DNA of 64,000 nucleotides from Ignavibacteria bacterium (lineage in GTDB: Bacteria; Bacteroidota; Ignavibacteria; Ignavibacteriales; SURF-24), in NCBI GenBank assembly GCA_025612375.1, contig JAAXKN010000002.1, positions 1-64,000 of the forward strand, in the 5' to 3' direction. Positions 1 to 9,439 of this stretch are shown here, in pieces (the stretch's first letter is position 1; every line of letters begins with the position of its first letter). The notes beneath the pieces are model-generated. The model was not told the DNA's origin. It was given only the letters and a program-made list of their open reading frames with translations, and ran no database searches. The position numbers were made by a program, and so were the translations under genes.

Positions 1-257
1 CGCTGTCTTTAAGGGATATTCCTTTTTAACTATGACTACTACCTAAATAGTTACCAACGTTCGACGTTCAACGGGAAGACAAAACAGGGCGATGGGAAGG
101 AATTTTCCGTATGTTGGGTGATTTGGGGCAAGATTGATATTTAATGAATACAATGGGAGCGGCATATACGCAGAAACTTCTTTTGCCTTTATTCTTCATT
201 ATCTATATTGTATAATATCTTTAAAAATTACTTTATAAATAGAGATGAAGGATAAAA

Positions 258-1886
258 ATGGCGTTTAAACTAGAACGACTGAATAATTTCCACGGCAGAA
301 AAGGCCCCCTTTTACTTATAATAATGGATGGAATGGGACTTGGAAAGGATGCTGACAACAATGCAATCTATCTGGCCAAAACTCCCGTATTAGATAAACT
401 GATGACAATTCCTCTTAAAACAAAGCTAAAGGCGCACGGCCCGGCCGTCGGCATGCCTTCGGAAGACGATATGGGCAACAGCGAAGTCGGCCATAATGCA
501 CTGGGAGCAGGACGCGTATTTGCACAGGGAGCTGCCCTGGTAAACCTGGCTATTGAAAACGGTGCGATATTTAAGTCAAAGACCTGGAAAAAGATACTTG
601 AGATCGGTAAAAGCGGTCATACGGTTCATTTTATCGGGCTTCTTTCAGACGGGAATGTCCATTCGCACATCCGTCACCTTTTTGCGCTTCTGCACAACTG
701 CGAGGCCGAAGGCGTTAGAAAAGTGCGCGTGCATGCACTTTTAGACGGGCGCGACGTGGGCGAAAAATCGGCACTTACTTATGTCTACCCCACCGAAGAG
801 CTCTTAAAGAAGATATCCGGAGAAAACGGCTTCGACTATAAGATAGCCTCGGGCGGCGGCAGAATGAATGTTACAATGGACAGGTACAATGCCGACTGGT
901 CGATTGTAAAGCGCGGCTGGGAGGCACACGTGCACGGCGAGGGAAGAAAGTTCCCATCGGCTACAGAGGCCGTTACAGCTTTCTACAATGAAGACCCCAA
1001 GATGACTGACCAGTATATGGATTCGTTTGTGGTTGTGGATGAAAATGAGAAGCCTGTCGGGAAAATTGAAGACGGCGACGCGGTTGTGTTCTATAACTTC
1101 AGGGGCGACAGGGCAATTGAGATTTCAAAGGCATTTGAAGACAAGACGCTGGATACATTCGACCGCGGAAGAATTCCTGACGTATTTTATGCCGGAATGA
1201 TGGAGTATGATGGTGACCTTCATATACCATCGAACTTCCTTGTTTCACCGCCTGAAATCGAATGCACTGTAAGCGAATACCTCTGCGGCGAGAAAGTTAC
1301 AAGCTTTGCCATTTCGGAGACACAGAAGTTCGGTCACGTTACATATTTCTGGAACGGCAACCGTTCGGGCTACATTGACGAAATGCTTGAAAAATACCTG
1401 GAGATCCCATCCGACAGGATTACATTCGACAAGGCTCCATGGATGAAGGCCAATGAGATCACCGAAGAGACAATAAAGCTCTTAAGGACCGGGCAGTATA
1501 AGTTCGGGCGCCTTAATTTTGCCAACGGCGACATGGTAGGCCACACAGGCGACATGCAGGCCGCAATTACGGCTGTTGAGACTGTGGACAAATGCGTGGG
1601 CGAGCTCCTAAAGGTAGTGGAAGAGCTGCACGGCATTGCACTTGTAACAGCAGACCACGGCAACGCCGAGGAAATGTTTACGGTTAAAAACGGTGTAAAA
1701 ACGCCTAAAACCTCGCATACATTAAACCCCGTGCCGTTTATTATATTTGATCCTGAATACCAGGGAGAATATAAAATGGCAGAGGTCAAAAATGCGGGTC
1801 TCTCCAACGTGGCTTCAACTATATTGAACCTCCTAGGGTTTAAGAAAGTTGAAGAATACGATGAATCTTTGATTTCTGTTGATTAA
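258..1886 (+). CDS. gpmI: 2,3-bisphosphoglycerate-independent phosphoglycerate mutase
   Basis: Interconverts 3-phosphoglycerate and 2-phosphoglycerate in glycolysis and gluconeogenesis in the cytoplasm, using two metal ions (Mn or similar) and a phosphoserine intermediate. The 542-residue protein has the alkaline-phosphatase-superfamily layout: a metal Asp in MDGMG (D24), the phospho-acceptor serine in GNSEVGH (S75), and late metal ligands in TADHGNAEEM and KTSHTLNPVP. Length is close to the usual 510-550 of the family. The ATG follows GATGAAGGATAAAA, a usable ribosome site. It is a single-gene unit, with a hairpin terminator directly after the stop. Function is clear. Confidence 0.97.
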   Translation: MAFKLERLNNFHGRKGPLLLIIMDGMGLGKDADNNAIYLAKTPVLDKLMTIPLKTKLKAHGPAVGMPSEDDMGNSEVGHNALGAGRVFAQGAALVNLAIENGAIFKSKTWKKILEIGKSGHTVHFIGLLSDGNVHSHIRHLFALLHNCEAEGVRKVRVHALLDGRDVGEKSALTYVYPTEELLKKISGENGFDYKIASGGGRMNVTMDRYNADWSIVKRGWEAHVHGEGRKFPSATEAVTAFYNEDPKMTDQYMDSFVVVDENEKPVGKIEDGDAVVFYNFRGDRAIEISKAFEDKTLDTFDRGRIPDVFYAGMMEYDGDLHIPSNFLVSPPEIECTVSEYLCGEKVTSFAISETQKFGHVTYFWNGNRSGYIDEMLEKYLEIPSDRITFDKAPWMKANEITEETIKLLRTGQYKFGRLNFANGDMVGHTGDMQAAITAVETVDKCVGELLKVVEELHGIALVTADHGNAEEMFTVKNGVKTPKTSHTLNPVPFIIFDPEYQGEYKMAEVKNAGLSNVASTILNLLGFKKVEEYDESLISVD

Positions 1887-1896
1887 ATTCATAAAA

Positions 1897-1925
1897 AGGG
1901 CGGAGCAAATGAAGCGCTCCGCCCT
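1897..1925 (+). terminator. hairpin terminator after gpmI
   Basis: A perfect 10-bp inverted repeat, AGGGCGGAGC (1897-1906) and GCTCCGCCCT (1916-1925), with a 9-nt loop starts 11 bases after the gpmI stop. No clear T-run follows, so efficiency is uncertain. Confidence 0.7.
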
Positions 1926-2026
1926 GCTCTATCCGGGTGAAGCAATTTAACCTTGATTTTCACGCTTAATTTCTGAATTTTTTCGTTCAAAATTGCCACG
2001 ATTAATACTTGTTTGGAGTTAAATAA

Positions 2027-3076
2027 ATGCTTAAAAAAATGTTGCTTCCCGTCTTTCTGCTGGCCTTGTTCGTTACACAGGCGCATGCCCAGCTGAAAAT
2101 CGGTAAGTATGCCGGGGAATTTATGGCCATCGGTGTCGGGGGCAGGGCAAATGCAATGGGAGGAGCTTACGTAGCCGTGGCAAATGATGTTACGGCGGGC
2201 TACTGGAACCCTGCGGCTCTGGCAAGGATAGACTATCCCGAGATCTCGCTTATGTATTCGCAGAACTTCGGCAACCTGGTAAACTATAACTACGCCTCAG
2301 CGGCCATTCCCTACGGGGAGGATATGAGCTTCGGGCTTTCAATTATCCGCCTCGGGGTTGACGGCATTCCCGATACAAGGCAGGCTCTGGTAGATGACAA
2401 TAATAACAGCAATGTGATTTACAACATCTACAGCCCAAACGCTCACATTGACCCTTCGCGCGTAAAGGAATTCAGCAACGCCGACTGGGCATTTTATTTT
2501 ACCTTTGCCAAAAGGCACTCAGACAAGCTTTATTACGGTGCAAACGTTAAACTGATAAGGCGCGACCTTGCCGAATACAACGCTATGGGCATCGGATTCG
2601 ACGTGGGCCTTCTTTACCAGCCCACGAGCAGGCTTTCTCTGGGAGCAAACGTACAGGATATTACAACAACACTTGTTGCATGGAATACCGGTACAAACGA
2701 GCTTATTTCCCCGACAGCCAAAACGGGCGTTGCTTACACATTTGACTTTCTTTACGGAAAAGTTACCCCTGCAGCGGGTTTCGACATGAGGTTTGAGAAC
2801 CGCAGGTTTGCAAGCCAGATGAACGTGGGGCCTGTAAGCCTTGACTTCAGGGGAGGACTTGAGTACAGCTACAACGATGTAGTTGCAGTCCGTATGGGCT
2901 ACAACGACATAAAAGATTTTACCGTAGGCGCAGGCGTGCGTCTTCCAAAGCTCAGCATCGATTACTCATTCGCGCACTTCAGCGGTGCAAAGGATGATGC
3001 TCTGGGCGACTCGCACAAGATTTCTTTAATGCTTACGCTTGAATCCCCGAAGTTCTTAAGGGGAGCAAGTAAATAA
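2027..3076 (+). CDS. PorV/PorQ-family outer-membrane beta-barrel protein
   Basis: A 349-residue exported protein with a clear signal peptide (MLKKMLLPVFLLALF, cleavage likely after AHA). The start of the mature chain has the pattern of UPF0164/PorV-PorQ proteins: FMAIGVGGRANAMGGAYVA followed by DVTAGYWNPAAL. The rest alternates short amphipathic strands and turns, as in FadL-like barrels. PorV is a partner of the type IX secretion system in Bacteroidota, but the family has many paralogues with unknown roles, so a secretion role is not shown here. The gene for a small lipoprotein follows after 9 bases and is probably cotranscribed. No other type IX component is in the window. Confidence 0.85.
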   Translation: MLKKMLLPVFLLALFVTQAHAQLKIGKYAGEFMAIGVGGRANAMGGAYVAVANDVTAGYWNPAALARIDYPEISLMYSQNFGNLVNYNYASAAIPYGEDMSFGLSIIRLGVDGIPDTRQALVDDNNNSNVIYNIYSPNAHIDPSRVKEFSNADWAFYFTFAKRHSDKLYYGANVKLIRRDLAEYNAMGIGFDVGLLYQPTSRLSLGANVQDITTTLVAWNTGTNELISPTAKTGVAYTFDFLYGKVTPAAGFDMRFENRRFASQMNVGPVSLDFRGGLEYSYNDVVAVRMGYNDIKDFTVGAGVRLPKLSIDYSFAHFSGAKDDALGDSHKISLMLTLESPKFLRGASK

Positions 3077-3085
3077 TATCTTAAG

Positions 3086-3697
3086 ATGAAAAGACTTCCG
3101 GAAATATTAAAAATACTCTTCCGCCTAACTGTAATTCCGGCGGTCTTTTCATTTCCTTTTCTTCTTAATTCATGCGCTCCATCGCGGGTGGGAAGCGCAG
3201 TGTACCCCAATGCCGATTATCCACTTACAAACGATACCGTTTATTCAGCTTCAAGCGATCTTACTTTCCGCATCCCGAGGGGGTGGACGAGGGCGGAAAG
3301 TGGTGAAAATAAAACTTTAGACCTCTGGCTGATCAGAGACGATTTTTCCGCAACACTGAACCTGGTAGCGCTTAGTGCCGACAGCATTTTCAGGGCGCAG
3401 GCAGTTGAAGACTCGCTTTTATTTGCGCTTAACTACAGCCGCCAGCTGAAGATAAACAGGATGGGTGCGGGCTACAAGGCAGCGCGTGAGGATGAATTTT
3501 TTAATTTTAACCAGAAGAGGTTCGGCGCCTATGAATACGAAGGCACAGAAGGCCTACCGGTGAGGGTTGTAGTATTTACCTATAAGGGAAGGTATTTCGA
3601 GCTCTCGGCTGTACCCACGCAGAGCATAGGTCAGATAAAGGTGGACCCCAAAGATCTTTTCCGCGTGCAGCAGTCGCTGATTGCGACAATAAGGTAA
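3086..3697 (+). CDS. predicted lipoprotein of unknown function
   Basis: A 203-residue protein with an N-terminal hydrophobic segment (about residues 10-28) ending in a lipobox-like LLNSC, so it is probably lipid-modified at C30 and carried to the outer membrane. The mature part is mixed alpha/beta, with no catalytic motif I recognise. It lies 9 bases after the PorV-like gene, which suggests joint transcription and a shared envelope role, but this is inference. It ends before a 126-base gap that carries the upstream region of sppA. Confidence 0.7.
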   Translation: MKRLPEILKILFRLTVIPAVFSFPFLLNSCAPSRVGSAVYPNADYPLTNDTVYSASSDLTFRIPRGWTRAESGENKTLDLWLIRDDFSATLNLVALSADSIFRAQAVEDSLLFALNYSRQLKINRMGAGYKAAREDEFFNFNQKRFGAYEYEGTEGLPVRVVVFTYKGRYFELSAVPTQSIGQIKVDPKDLFRVQQSLIATIR

Positions 3698-3823
3698 CCT
3701 TACAGTTTTCACCTCCTTATATGTGGATTAAAATATAATTCGATAAATTTCCGGGATATATTATATTGTCTATACGTGTAATTTAAGGAAATATCGACCG
3801 GCATTTAGCCACGGGGAGGAGAA

Positions 3824-6277
3824 ATGAAATTTTTAAAAATTTTTGCTCTTTTGGTCTTATCTTCAGCCGCAGTTACGGCCCAGCAGCAGGCCCCAGGCGT
3901 ACAGGGCGCCAACACTCAGGGTTTTAATACATTTAACGTCGAGACCGATTTTCTGCTCACTTCGCCGGGCGCCATGCGCTACGGCCTTCTGGGCTACGAT
4001 AACCCGGCTATTTTAACATATATTGAAGGCCCAGAGCTCGAGTTCGACTGGTCGGATGAGCAAGGCCGCTGGAACGACTTTAAGCGCTACGGGCTTTTCG
4101 GCGCCATAAGAAATTTGGGGCTGGGAATGATACACAATAAAGTCGGTGACAACTCGGTTACAGATTACAGGGTTTCCTTAGGCTTCGGTAACAGGGCCTT
4201 CAGCCTGGGTTTGGGTTACGGCTGGTCGGGCGGGGACGTTGATCTTTTCGGGCGCTCAAAAATTATAAGGGGCGGAATGCTCATACGACCTTCCAGGTAT
4301 CTATCGCTTGGGGCCTCAGGAATTGTCTCCACCACTTATTCAACCAAGGAATTATATACTGAACTTGCAGCCCGCCCGCTTGGAAATGAATTTATAACGC
4401 TTTTTGCCGATATAGTCTTAAGGAATACTGAAATTATAAGAGGAAAGAAAGAAATCTGGAGCGCCGGGGCGGCCCTGGAAGTAATACCGGGCTTCAGGAT
4501 TACTGGCAGGTACTTCCAGACAAAAGCCTTCAGCGCAGGCCTGCAGCTTTCACTTGGAAACATAGGCTTTTCGGGGCAGGCGCACTATAACGACAACCAG
4601 GCGCATGCCTATAATACATACGGAATAAGGGTCGGGACATACGACAGGAATTTTTTCAGCTCACTTTTCCCTTCAAAAGATTACTTAAATGTTACGCTTA
4701 AAGGAGAGCTTAAGTACCAGCGCTACATGTTCTTTGATGAATCCAACACGCTTTATGACATAATAAGTCAGATAAACGCCGCAAAGACGGATCCCGGAAT
4801 TAAAGGTATTGCCTTAAATGCCACGGAGCTCCGGGTGCCGGGTGAAATGCTGTGGGAGCTGCGTGAAAGGCTTCTGGATTTCAGACGCTCAGGCAAGAAG
4901 GTGGTGATTTTCCTGGAGCGCCCGGATATGGCAGACTACTACTTTGCAAGCGCGGCAGACAAGATTGTTTTAGATCCTCTGGGAAACCTGGCTTTTCAGG
5001 GGCTTATTGCAGGAAGAACTTTTTATAAAGGTACACTGGATAAGTTAGGCATCGGCTTCGATGAGCTGAGGTTTTTCAAGTACAAGTCGGCCATGGAAAG
5101 CTTTTCGAGGGAGGATATGACGGAAGCCGACCGTGAGCAGAGGCAGAGGCTGATTGACGTTTATTACGACCTTATGCGAGACGGGATAAGCCGGGCGCGC
5201 GGGATATCCCCTGAAAAGGTGGACAGCATTGTAAATTATAAAGTTGTCCTCCTTCCCCGTGAAGCCATGGAACTGGGGCTTGTGGATACTCTGGACCGCT
5301 GGGAGAATTCAAGCGAGGTGATAAAGAAAATTGAAGGGACGAAAAGGCCGCTTGTCTCGGCAGGATCGCTTGAAAAATATAAGCTTCCGGATGACAACAA
5401 GTGGGGTGAGTTTGAAAGAATTGCAATAATCTATGCAATAGGGGCAACTTCGATGGACGGGGGAATTAACGCGCGCAAGCTTGTCAAGGACGTAGAAAGC
5501 GCCGCCGAAGACCCGCACGTAAAGGCTATAGTAATAAGGGTGGACTCCCCCGGCGGCGACGCAATGGCTTCGGACTATATTGCTGAGGCGATAAAGAAGT
5601 ACAAGAAGCAGAAGCCTGTTATTATTTCACAGGGCGCCGTTGCGGCATCGGGCGGGTATTGGCTTTCAATGTATGCCGATACCATCGTCTCGGCTCCTAA
5701 CACAATTACGGGCTCAATCGGTGTAATAGGCGCGTGGGTTTATAACGGGGGCTTATCGGAAAAGCTGGGCTTTACGACGGACTTTGTAAAAAGAGGCGAC
5801 CATGCGGATCTGGGCTTCGGGGCCTCGCTCCCCTTTATGGGCCTGGGACTTCCCGACAGGGCGCTGACGCCTGAGGAAAGAGGAAGAATTGAATACATTA
5901 TTAAAGACAGCTACGACCTGTTTATTACAAAAGTTGCCGAAGGAAGGCGCTTAAAGCCTGAGTACGTGGATTCAGTAGGGCAAGGACGTGTATGGATGGG
6001 TCCCGATGCCCTGAAGCTCCGTCTTGTGGACATAATAGGAGGCCTCAACGAGGCAATTAAGGTAGCAAAGGAAAGAGCGGGTATTGAGAAGGATAAGGAC
6101 ATAAGATTTATACAGTATCCGCAGATGCCTCTTTTTGACCTAAGTTTCTTAAGGCCCGGAATACTGGGATTCGGGGCAAAGGAAATGGAATTTGCGGATT
6201 ACATGAAGCTCATAATTGAGCATAACGGGCAGGCCATGCCGAGGCTTCCGGTAGAGGATCTGCACCTGATAAAATAA
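3824..6277 (+). CDS. sppA: SppA-type S49 peptidase with an N-terminal beta-barrel-like domain
   Basis: Membrane-associated serine protease of the 67K SppA type, which degrades leftover signal peptides. Two S49 domains occupy about residues 300-817. The catalytic dyad is visible: the Lys in FKYKSA (K421, like Lys209 of E. coli SppA) and the Ser in AASGGYW (S609, like Ser409). Ahead of these lies an extra region of about 260 residues (roughly 28-290) made of alternating short hydrophobic strands rich in Gly and aromatics (SLGLGYGW, GFSGQAHYN). This resembles an outer-membrane barrel of the PorV/OmpX kind rather than the single TM anchor of E. coli SppA. A Sec signal peptide (residues 1-19, ending VTAQ) precedes it. 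At 817 residues it is far longer than the usual 580-620. A strong GGGGAGGAG ribosome site supports the ATG. A hairpin follows the stop. Confidence 0.9.
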   Translation: MKFLKIFALLVLSSAAVTAQQQAPGVQGANTQGFNTFNVETDFLLTSPGAMRYGLLGYDNPAILTYIEGPELEFDWSDEQGRWNDFKRYGLFGAIRNLGLGMIHNKVGDNSVTDYRVSLGFGNRAFSLGLGYGWSGGDVDLFGRSKIIRGGMLIRPSRYLSLGASGIVSTTYSTKELYTELAARPLGNEFITLFADIVLRNTEIIRGKKEIWSAGAALEVIPGFRITGRYFQTKAFSAGLQLSLGNIGFSGQAHYNDNQAHAYNTYGIRVGTYDRNFFSSLFPSKDYLNVTLKGELKYQRYMFFDESNTLYDIISQINAAKTDPGIKGIALNATELRVPGEMLWELRERLLDFRRSGKKVVIFLERPDMADYYFASAADKIVLDPLGNLAFQGLIAGRTFYKGTLDKLGIGFDELRFFKYKSAMESFSREDMTEADREQRQRLIDVYYDLMRDGISRARGISPEKVDSIVNYKVVLLPREAMELGLVDTLDRWENSSEVIKKIEGTKRPLVSAGSLEKYKLPDDNKWGEFERIAIIYAIGATSMDGGINARKLVKDVESAAEDPHVKAIVIRVDSPGGDAMASDYIAEAIKKYKKQKPVIISQGAVAASGGYWLSMYADTIVSAPNTITGSIGVIGAWVYNGGLSEKLGFTTDFVKRGDHADLGFGASLPFMGLGLPDRALTPEERGRIEYIIKDSYDLFITKVAEGRRLKPEYVDSVGQGRVWMGPDALKLRLVDIIGGLNEAIKVAKERAGIEKDKDIRFIQYPQMPLFDLSFLRPGILGFGAKEMEFADYMKLIIEHNGQAMPRLPVEDLHLIK

Positions 6278-6285
6278 ATTCATGG

Positions 6286-6310
6286 GATGCCGGGAATCTT
6301 TCCCGGCATC
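6286..6310 (+). terminator. hairpin terminator after sppA
   Basis: Perfect 11-bp stem GATGCCGGGAA (6286-6296) / TTCCCGGCATC (6300-6310) with a 3-nt loop, just after the sppA stop. No T-run follows. Confidence 0.7.
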
Positions 6311-6379
6311 ATTCGTCTCCTTGTTAAATAATCCTCATTTTATTATTTTATCCGGCAATAAAGAACATCAGTCTAAATA

Positions 6380-7957
6380 ATGTATAAACCCGTAAAAAAA
6401 ATCGCGCTCATCTTAATTCTTGTAATACTTCTCCCCGTTGTATTCCTCTCTGTTTATGAGCTCTCAAGCGTGAATGAAAATGAAGGGCTGATAGAAGAGA
6501 CTTTTACTAATCAGCTGAACGCTATTCTCTTCAGCGTGAACCAGTACACCGAAGACGTTGCAAACGACTGGGTAAGCAGGATCAACTCTGGGCTCCTGGA
6601 AAAAGATCTGAAGCCGGAAAATTTCCAAAGCGCAGTTGAAAAGCTTCAGAGTGAAAATCCCATTAGCCTCATCTTTACGGCAGATGACATAACACTTAAC
6701 AATTTTTCAGTTTTAGGCAGCCTGAAGGATAAGCGCAATCTGGAAGAAGTAAAAGAAGGGCTTAAGAAAATACTGGGCGAAAACGGGCAGAAAATAAAAC
6801 GCCTTTATACGTATAAGCGCGGGGGATATACAAAAATTGAAGCCCTTTCAGGACTTCCGGGATATTTTACGGGACTCATGGTTTTTATTCCGGAGGGCAC
6901 AGAGGGGAAAATTGCAGGCATCGGAATCAGCGCCGAGGACTTTGTGCGCAATAAAATGGGGCCCAAACTTCAGGAGATCTCGGGCGGGAGGATGCTTATT
7001 TCTGTATATAAAGGAGAAAACACGCCGGTCTACAGGACGGATGCGGCATATAGGACTGAAGCCACGCAGAAGCGCCCCATATGGCTTCTTCCAGGCTACA
7101 GCCTGGGCATAGCGCTTAAAGGCGCCACAATTGAAGAACTCGTTTCCTACAGGTCCCGCTTAAGCCTTATACTTGTTATTTCAGTTAACGTACTTTTAAT
7201 TGCAGGCATATGGCTGGTATTTAGAAGCATAAAGAAAGAGATACGCCTGGCGCAGATTAAGTCGGACTTTGTTTCAAATGTTTCGCATGAATTAAGAACG
7301 CCGCTTGCCCTGATCAGCATGTTTTCGGAGACGCTTGAGATGGGGAGGGTGAAAACAGAAGAAAAGAAAAAAGAGTATTACGGCATAATAAGTCAGGAGG
7401 CAGGGCGCTTAAGCCGCATAGTAAATAAAATACTGAGCTTTTCGCAGATTGAAGCGGGAAGGAAAAAGTACAATCTGAAGGAAAGCGATCTTAACGGGGC
7501 GGTTCAGGAAGTTTTTAATACATATAAATTCCACATGAAAAATAACGGCTTCAGCTTTTCATTTGTGCCTAAGGAAGATCTGCCGCGGGTTATGCTGGAC
7601 TGTGAGGCCGTAAGTCAGGCTGTAATTAACCTGATTGATAACGCCGCCAAGTACAGCAGTGAGAAGAAAGTTGTTAAAGTTATTACGGGTAAAGATGAGG
7701 ATTATGTTTTTGCTGAAGTTATTGATGAAGGCATAGGTATTCCTCAGGAAGACCAGGAAAAGATATTTGAGAAATTCTTCCGCGTCTCAACGGGCGACGT
7801 ACATAACGTAAAGGGTACGGGGCTTGGTCTTACGCTGGTAAAGCACATAATGGAAGCGCACAAGGGAAAAGTAACGGTAAAAAGCCGCGTTGGTGAAGGA
7901 AGCACTTTCAGGCTCAGTTTTCCTATTACAGAACAAAATTTGAGGAAAATGGTATGA
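6380..7957 (+). CDS. membrane sensor histidine kinase
   Basis: First half of a two-component system. The 525-residue protein has one TM segment near residues 8-27, an extracytoplasmic sensor of about 230 residues with no recognised fold, a second TM near 260-280, then a DHp and ATPase core. The phospho-acceptor is H303 in VSHELRTP. N-box (NLIDNAAKY), G1 (DEGIGIP), F-box (EKFFRV) and G2 (GTGLGLTLV) motifs are all intact, so it should be active. The linker after TM2 is short, with no obvious HAMP domain. The stop overlaps the start of the response regulator by 4 bases (ATGA), so the two are translationally coupled. The PhoR/ResE-like core does not tell the signal. Confidence 0.93.
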   Translation: MYKPVKKIALILILVILLPVVFLSVYELSSVNENEGLIEETFTNQLNAILFSVNQYTEDVANDWVSRINSGLLEKDLKPENFQSAVEKLQSENPISLIFTADDITLNNFSVLGSLKDKRNLEEVKEGLKKILGENGQKIKRLYTYKRGGYTKIEALSGLPGYFTGLMVFIPEGTEGKIAGIGISAEDFVRNKMGPKLQEISGGRMLISVYKGENTPVYRTDAAYRTEATQKRPIWLLPGYSLGIALKGATIEELVSYRSRLSLILVISVNVLLIAGIWLVFRSIKKEIRLAQIKSDFVSNVSHELRTPLALISMFSETLEMGRVKTEEKKKEYYGIISQEAGRLSRIVNKILSFSQIEAGRKKYNLKESDLNGAVQEVFNTYKFHMKNNGFSFSFVPKEDLPRVMLDCEAVSQAVINLIDNAAKYSSEKKVVKVITGKDEDYVFAEVIDEGIGIPQEDQEKIFEKFFRVSTGDVHNVKGTGLGLTLVKHIMEAHKGKVTVKSRVGEGSTFRLSFPITEQNLRKMV

Positions 7958-8640
7958 CCAGAATTCTGATTGTTGAAGATGAAGCCCACATGAGGATGGG
8001 GCTTGCAGACAACCTTGAGTTTGAGGGCTACGAGGTGGATCAGGCAGAAGAAGGTATGGAGGGCTTAAAGAAGATACTTGAAAATGAGTACAGCCTGATC
8101 CTGCTGGACGTGATGCTTCCAAACATGTCGGGTTTTGAGATCTGCAAAAAAATCAGGACAAAGGGAATTTCAACGCCGCTAATCCTTCTTACGGCAAAGG
8201 GTGAAGAGATTGATAAAGTCAGAGGTCTTGAGATGGGGGCTGACGATTACATAACAAAGCCATTTAGTTTAATGGAGCTCCTTGCGCGTGTAAAAGCCGT
8301 ATTAAGAAGAGGCGGGATGAACTCTTCAGGAAAGACGTCCGCCATGGCAAAGATCGGGAGGCTTGAAGTTGACTTCCCTTCCTACAACGCCTTTTCGGAC
8401 GGCTGCCAGGTGCAGATGTCGCACAAGGAATTTGAGATATTAAAATATCTTTACGAGCACAAAAACAGGGTTGTCAGCCGCGACGACCTGTTAAAGAACA
8501 TATGGGGCTATGAAGAAAGGGTTACAACGCGTACGGTGGACAATTTCATTTTAAAGCTGCGTCAGAAGATAGAAGAAGATCACGAGCACCCGCAGGTGAT
8601 CCTGACTGTGCACGGAACGGGCTACAAATTGTTGGGGTAG
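7954..8640 (+). CDS. OmpR-family response regulator
   Basis: DNA-binding partner of the kinase encoded just upstream. The receiver covers about residues 1-120, with acidic pair EDE near the start, phospho-acceptor Asp in LLDVMLP, the Thr in LLTAKG and the Lys in ITKPF. A winged-helix output domain (about 130-228) ends in the typical TVHGTGYKLLG. Length (228) is normal for PhoB/OmpR. Its targets are not known. A pair of direct repeats lies upstream of the next gene (8798-8834), as such regulators often bind, but this is only suggestive. Confidence 0.95.
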   Translation: MTRILIVEDEAHMRMGLADNLEFEGYEVDQAEEGMEGLKKILENEYSLILLDVMLPNMSGFEICKKIRTKGISTPLILLTAKGEEIDKVRGLEMGADDYITKPFSLMELLARVKAVLRRGGMNSSGKTSAMAKIGRLEVDFPSYNAFSDGCQVQMSHKEFEILKYLYEHKNRVVSRDDLLKNIWGYEERVTTRTVDNFILKLRQKIEEDHEHPQVILTVHGTGYKLLG

Positions 8641-8668
8641 ATTTTCATTTATTTTGGGAATCTCCCAT

Positions 8669-8720
8669 CCACGAGCTAAAGCTCGTGGCTATTCAACTGA
8701 GAAAGTCCGCTGAAGCGGAC
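8669..8720. repeat. REP-like double palindrome
   Basis: Two adjacent dyads: CCACGAGCT-AA-AGCTCGTGG (8669-8688, 9-bp perfect stem) and GTCCGCT-GA-AGCGGAC (8705-8720, 7-bp stem). The first is followed by CTATTCA, as is the related palindrome at 45709-45728, so they belong to one dispersed family. The gap between the response regulator and the next gene holds little else except the direct repeats near 8800. Confidence 0.75.
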
Positions 8721-8797
8721 TCAAAAATGTTTTCTAAATAACCCCCGCTAAATTATTTTTGATTGAATAGCAATAATCCACTATTTCCCTGCCCTTG

Positions 8798-8834
8798 TGA
8801 CAATTTTTTACAAACCTTTACGGAACCATGACAA
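8798..8834 (+). promoter_or_regulatory. direct-repeat operator candidate
   Basis: TTTACAAACC (8807-8816) is followed at once by TTTACGGAACC (8817-8827), and the pair is flanked by two copies of TGACAA (8798-8803 and 8829-8834) 31 bases apart, about three helical turns. OmpR/PhoB regulators bind direct repeats with a 10-11-base period, and a gene for such a regulator ends 160 bases upstream. Speculative. Confidence 0.3.
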
Positions 8835-8915
8835 CTTGTTTCAGATTAAGGCCGTCTTAACTAGTAGATTACAGATAGAAAGATCAACTAATTAAACACT
8901 TTATGGAGGCCCGAA

Positions 8916-9371
8916 ATGAAACGCAATACTTTGAAACGCAGATTAGTGAAAAGCAGCAGTCTTTTAGCCGCAGCTTTACTGGTTATGATACTTTTAACTT
9001 CCACGAGCTCTTTTGCCCAGACAAATTCAGTCCCTGTTAAAGCTTTAGTTGTAAACAGGACTGCCATCGGCAATCTCATAATGGGAATAGAATCTGACAA
9101 CACAGGCTTAAGCAGAAGCTCCATCTATTATGCCGGGCTCTACAGGGTGCCTGAGGCAGTGAAACCTCTTCTGGAGAAGATGAGGTCGGAAAGCGACGCT
9201 TCGACAAAAATACTCATTGCTTTGGCACTTTTCAGAATAGGCGACCCTGAAGGAATGGATATGATAGAATCCCTTTCAGTAAAAGACCCGGATTCCAGGG
9301 TCAGAAGAATGTGCAGCGCAATATTTAATGAATATGTTTCTCCCGATTCACTGAACTATGTCGCTCGATAA
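8916..9371 (+). CDS. small exported HEAT-repeat-like protein
   Basis: A 151-residue protein with a long basic N-terminus and a signal peptide (hydrophobic stretch about 17-30, likely cut after SFA). The mature part is helical. Residues about 70-150 contain two helix pairs of HEAT/PBS type (VPEAVKPLLEKM, then TKILIALALFRIGDPEGMDMI). Such repeats mediate protein contacts. No enzyme motif is seen. GGAGGC lies 9 bases ahead of the ATG. Following a two-component system, it may be one of its targets, but nothing proves this. Confidence 0.7.
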   Translation: MKRNTLKRRLVKSSSLLAAALLVMILLTSTSSFAQTNSVPVKALVVNRTAIGNLIMGIESDNTGLSRSSIYYAGLYRVPEAVKPLLEKMRSESDASTKILIALALFRIGDPEGMDMIESLSVKDPDSRVRRMCSAIFNEYVSPDSLNYVAR

Positions 9372-9439
9372 CATGCGGGGAAAATAATTTTAATATAAAT
9401 AAAAGAATTATTTCCGGAATTATTATATTTTAAGCCTCT

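Noticed and set aside
211-216. TATAAT box ahead of gpmI
   Set aside because: No matching -35 at 16-18 bases, and the region is AT-rich, so chance is likely; left out as a feature.
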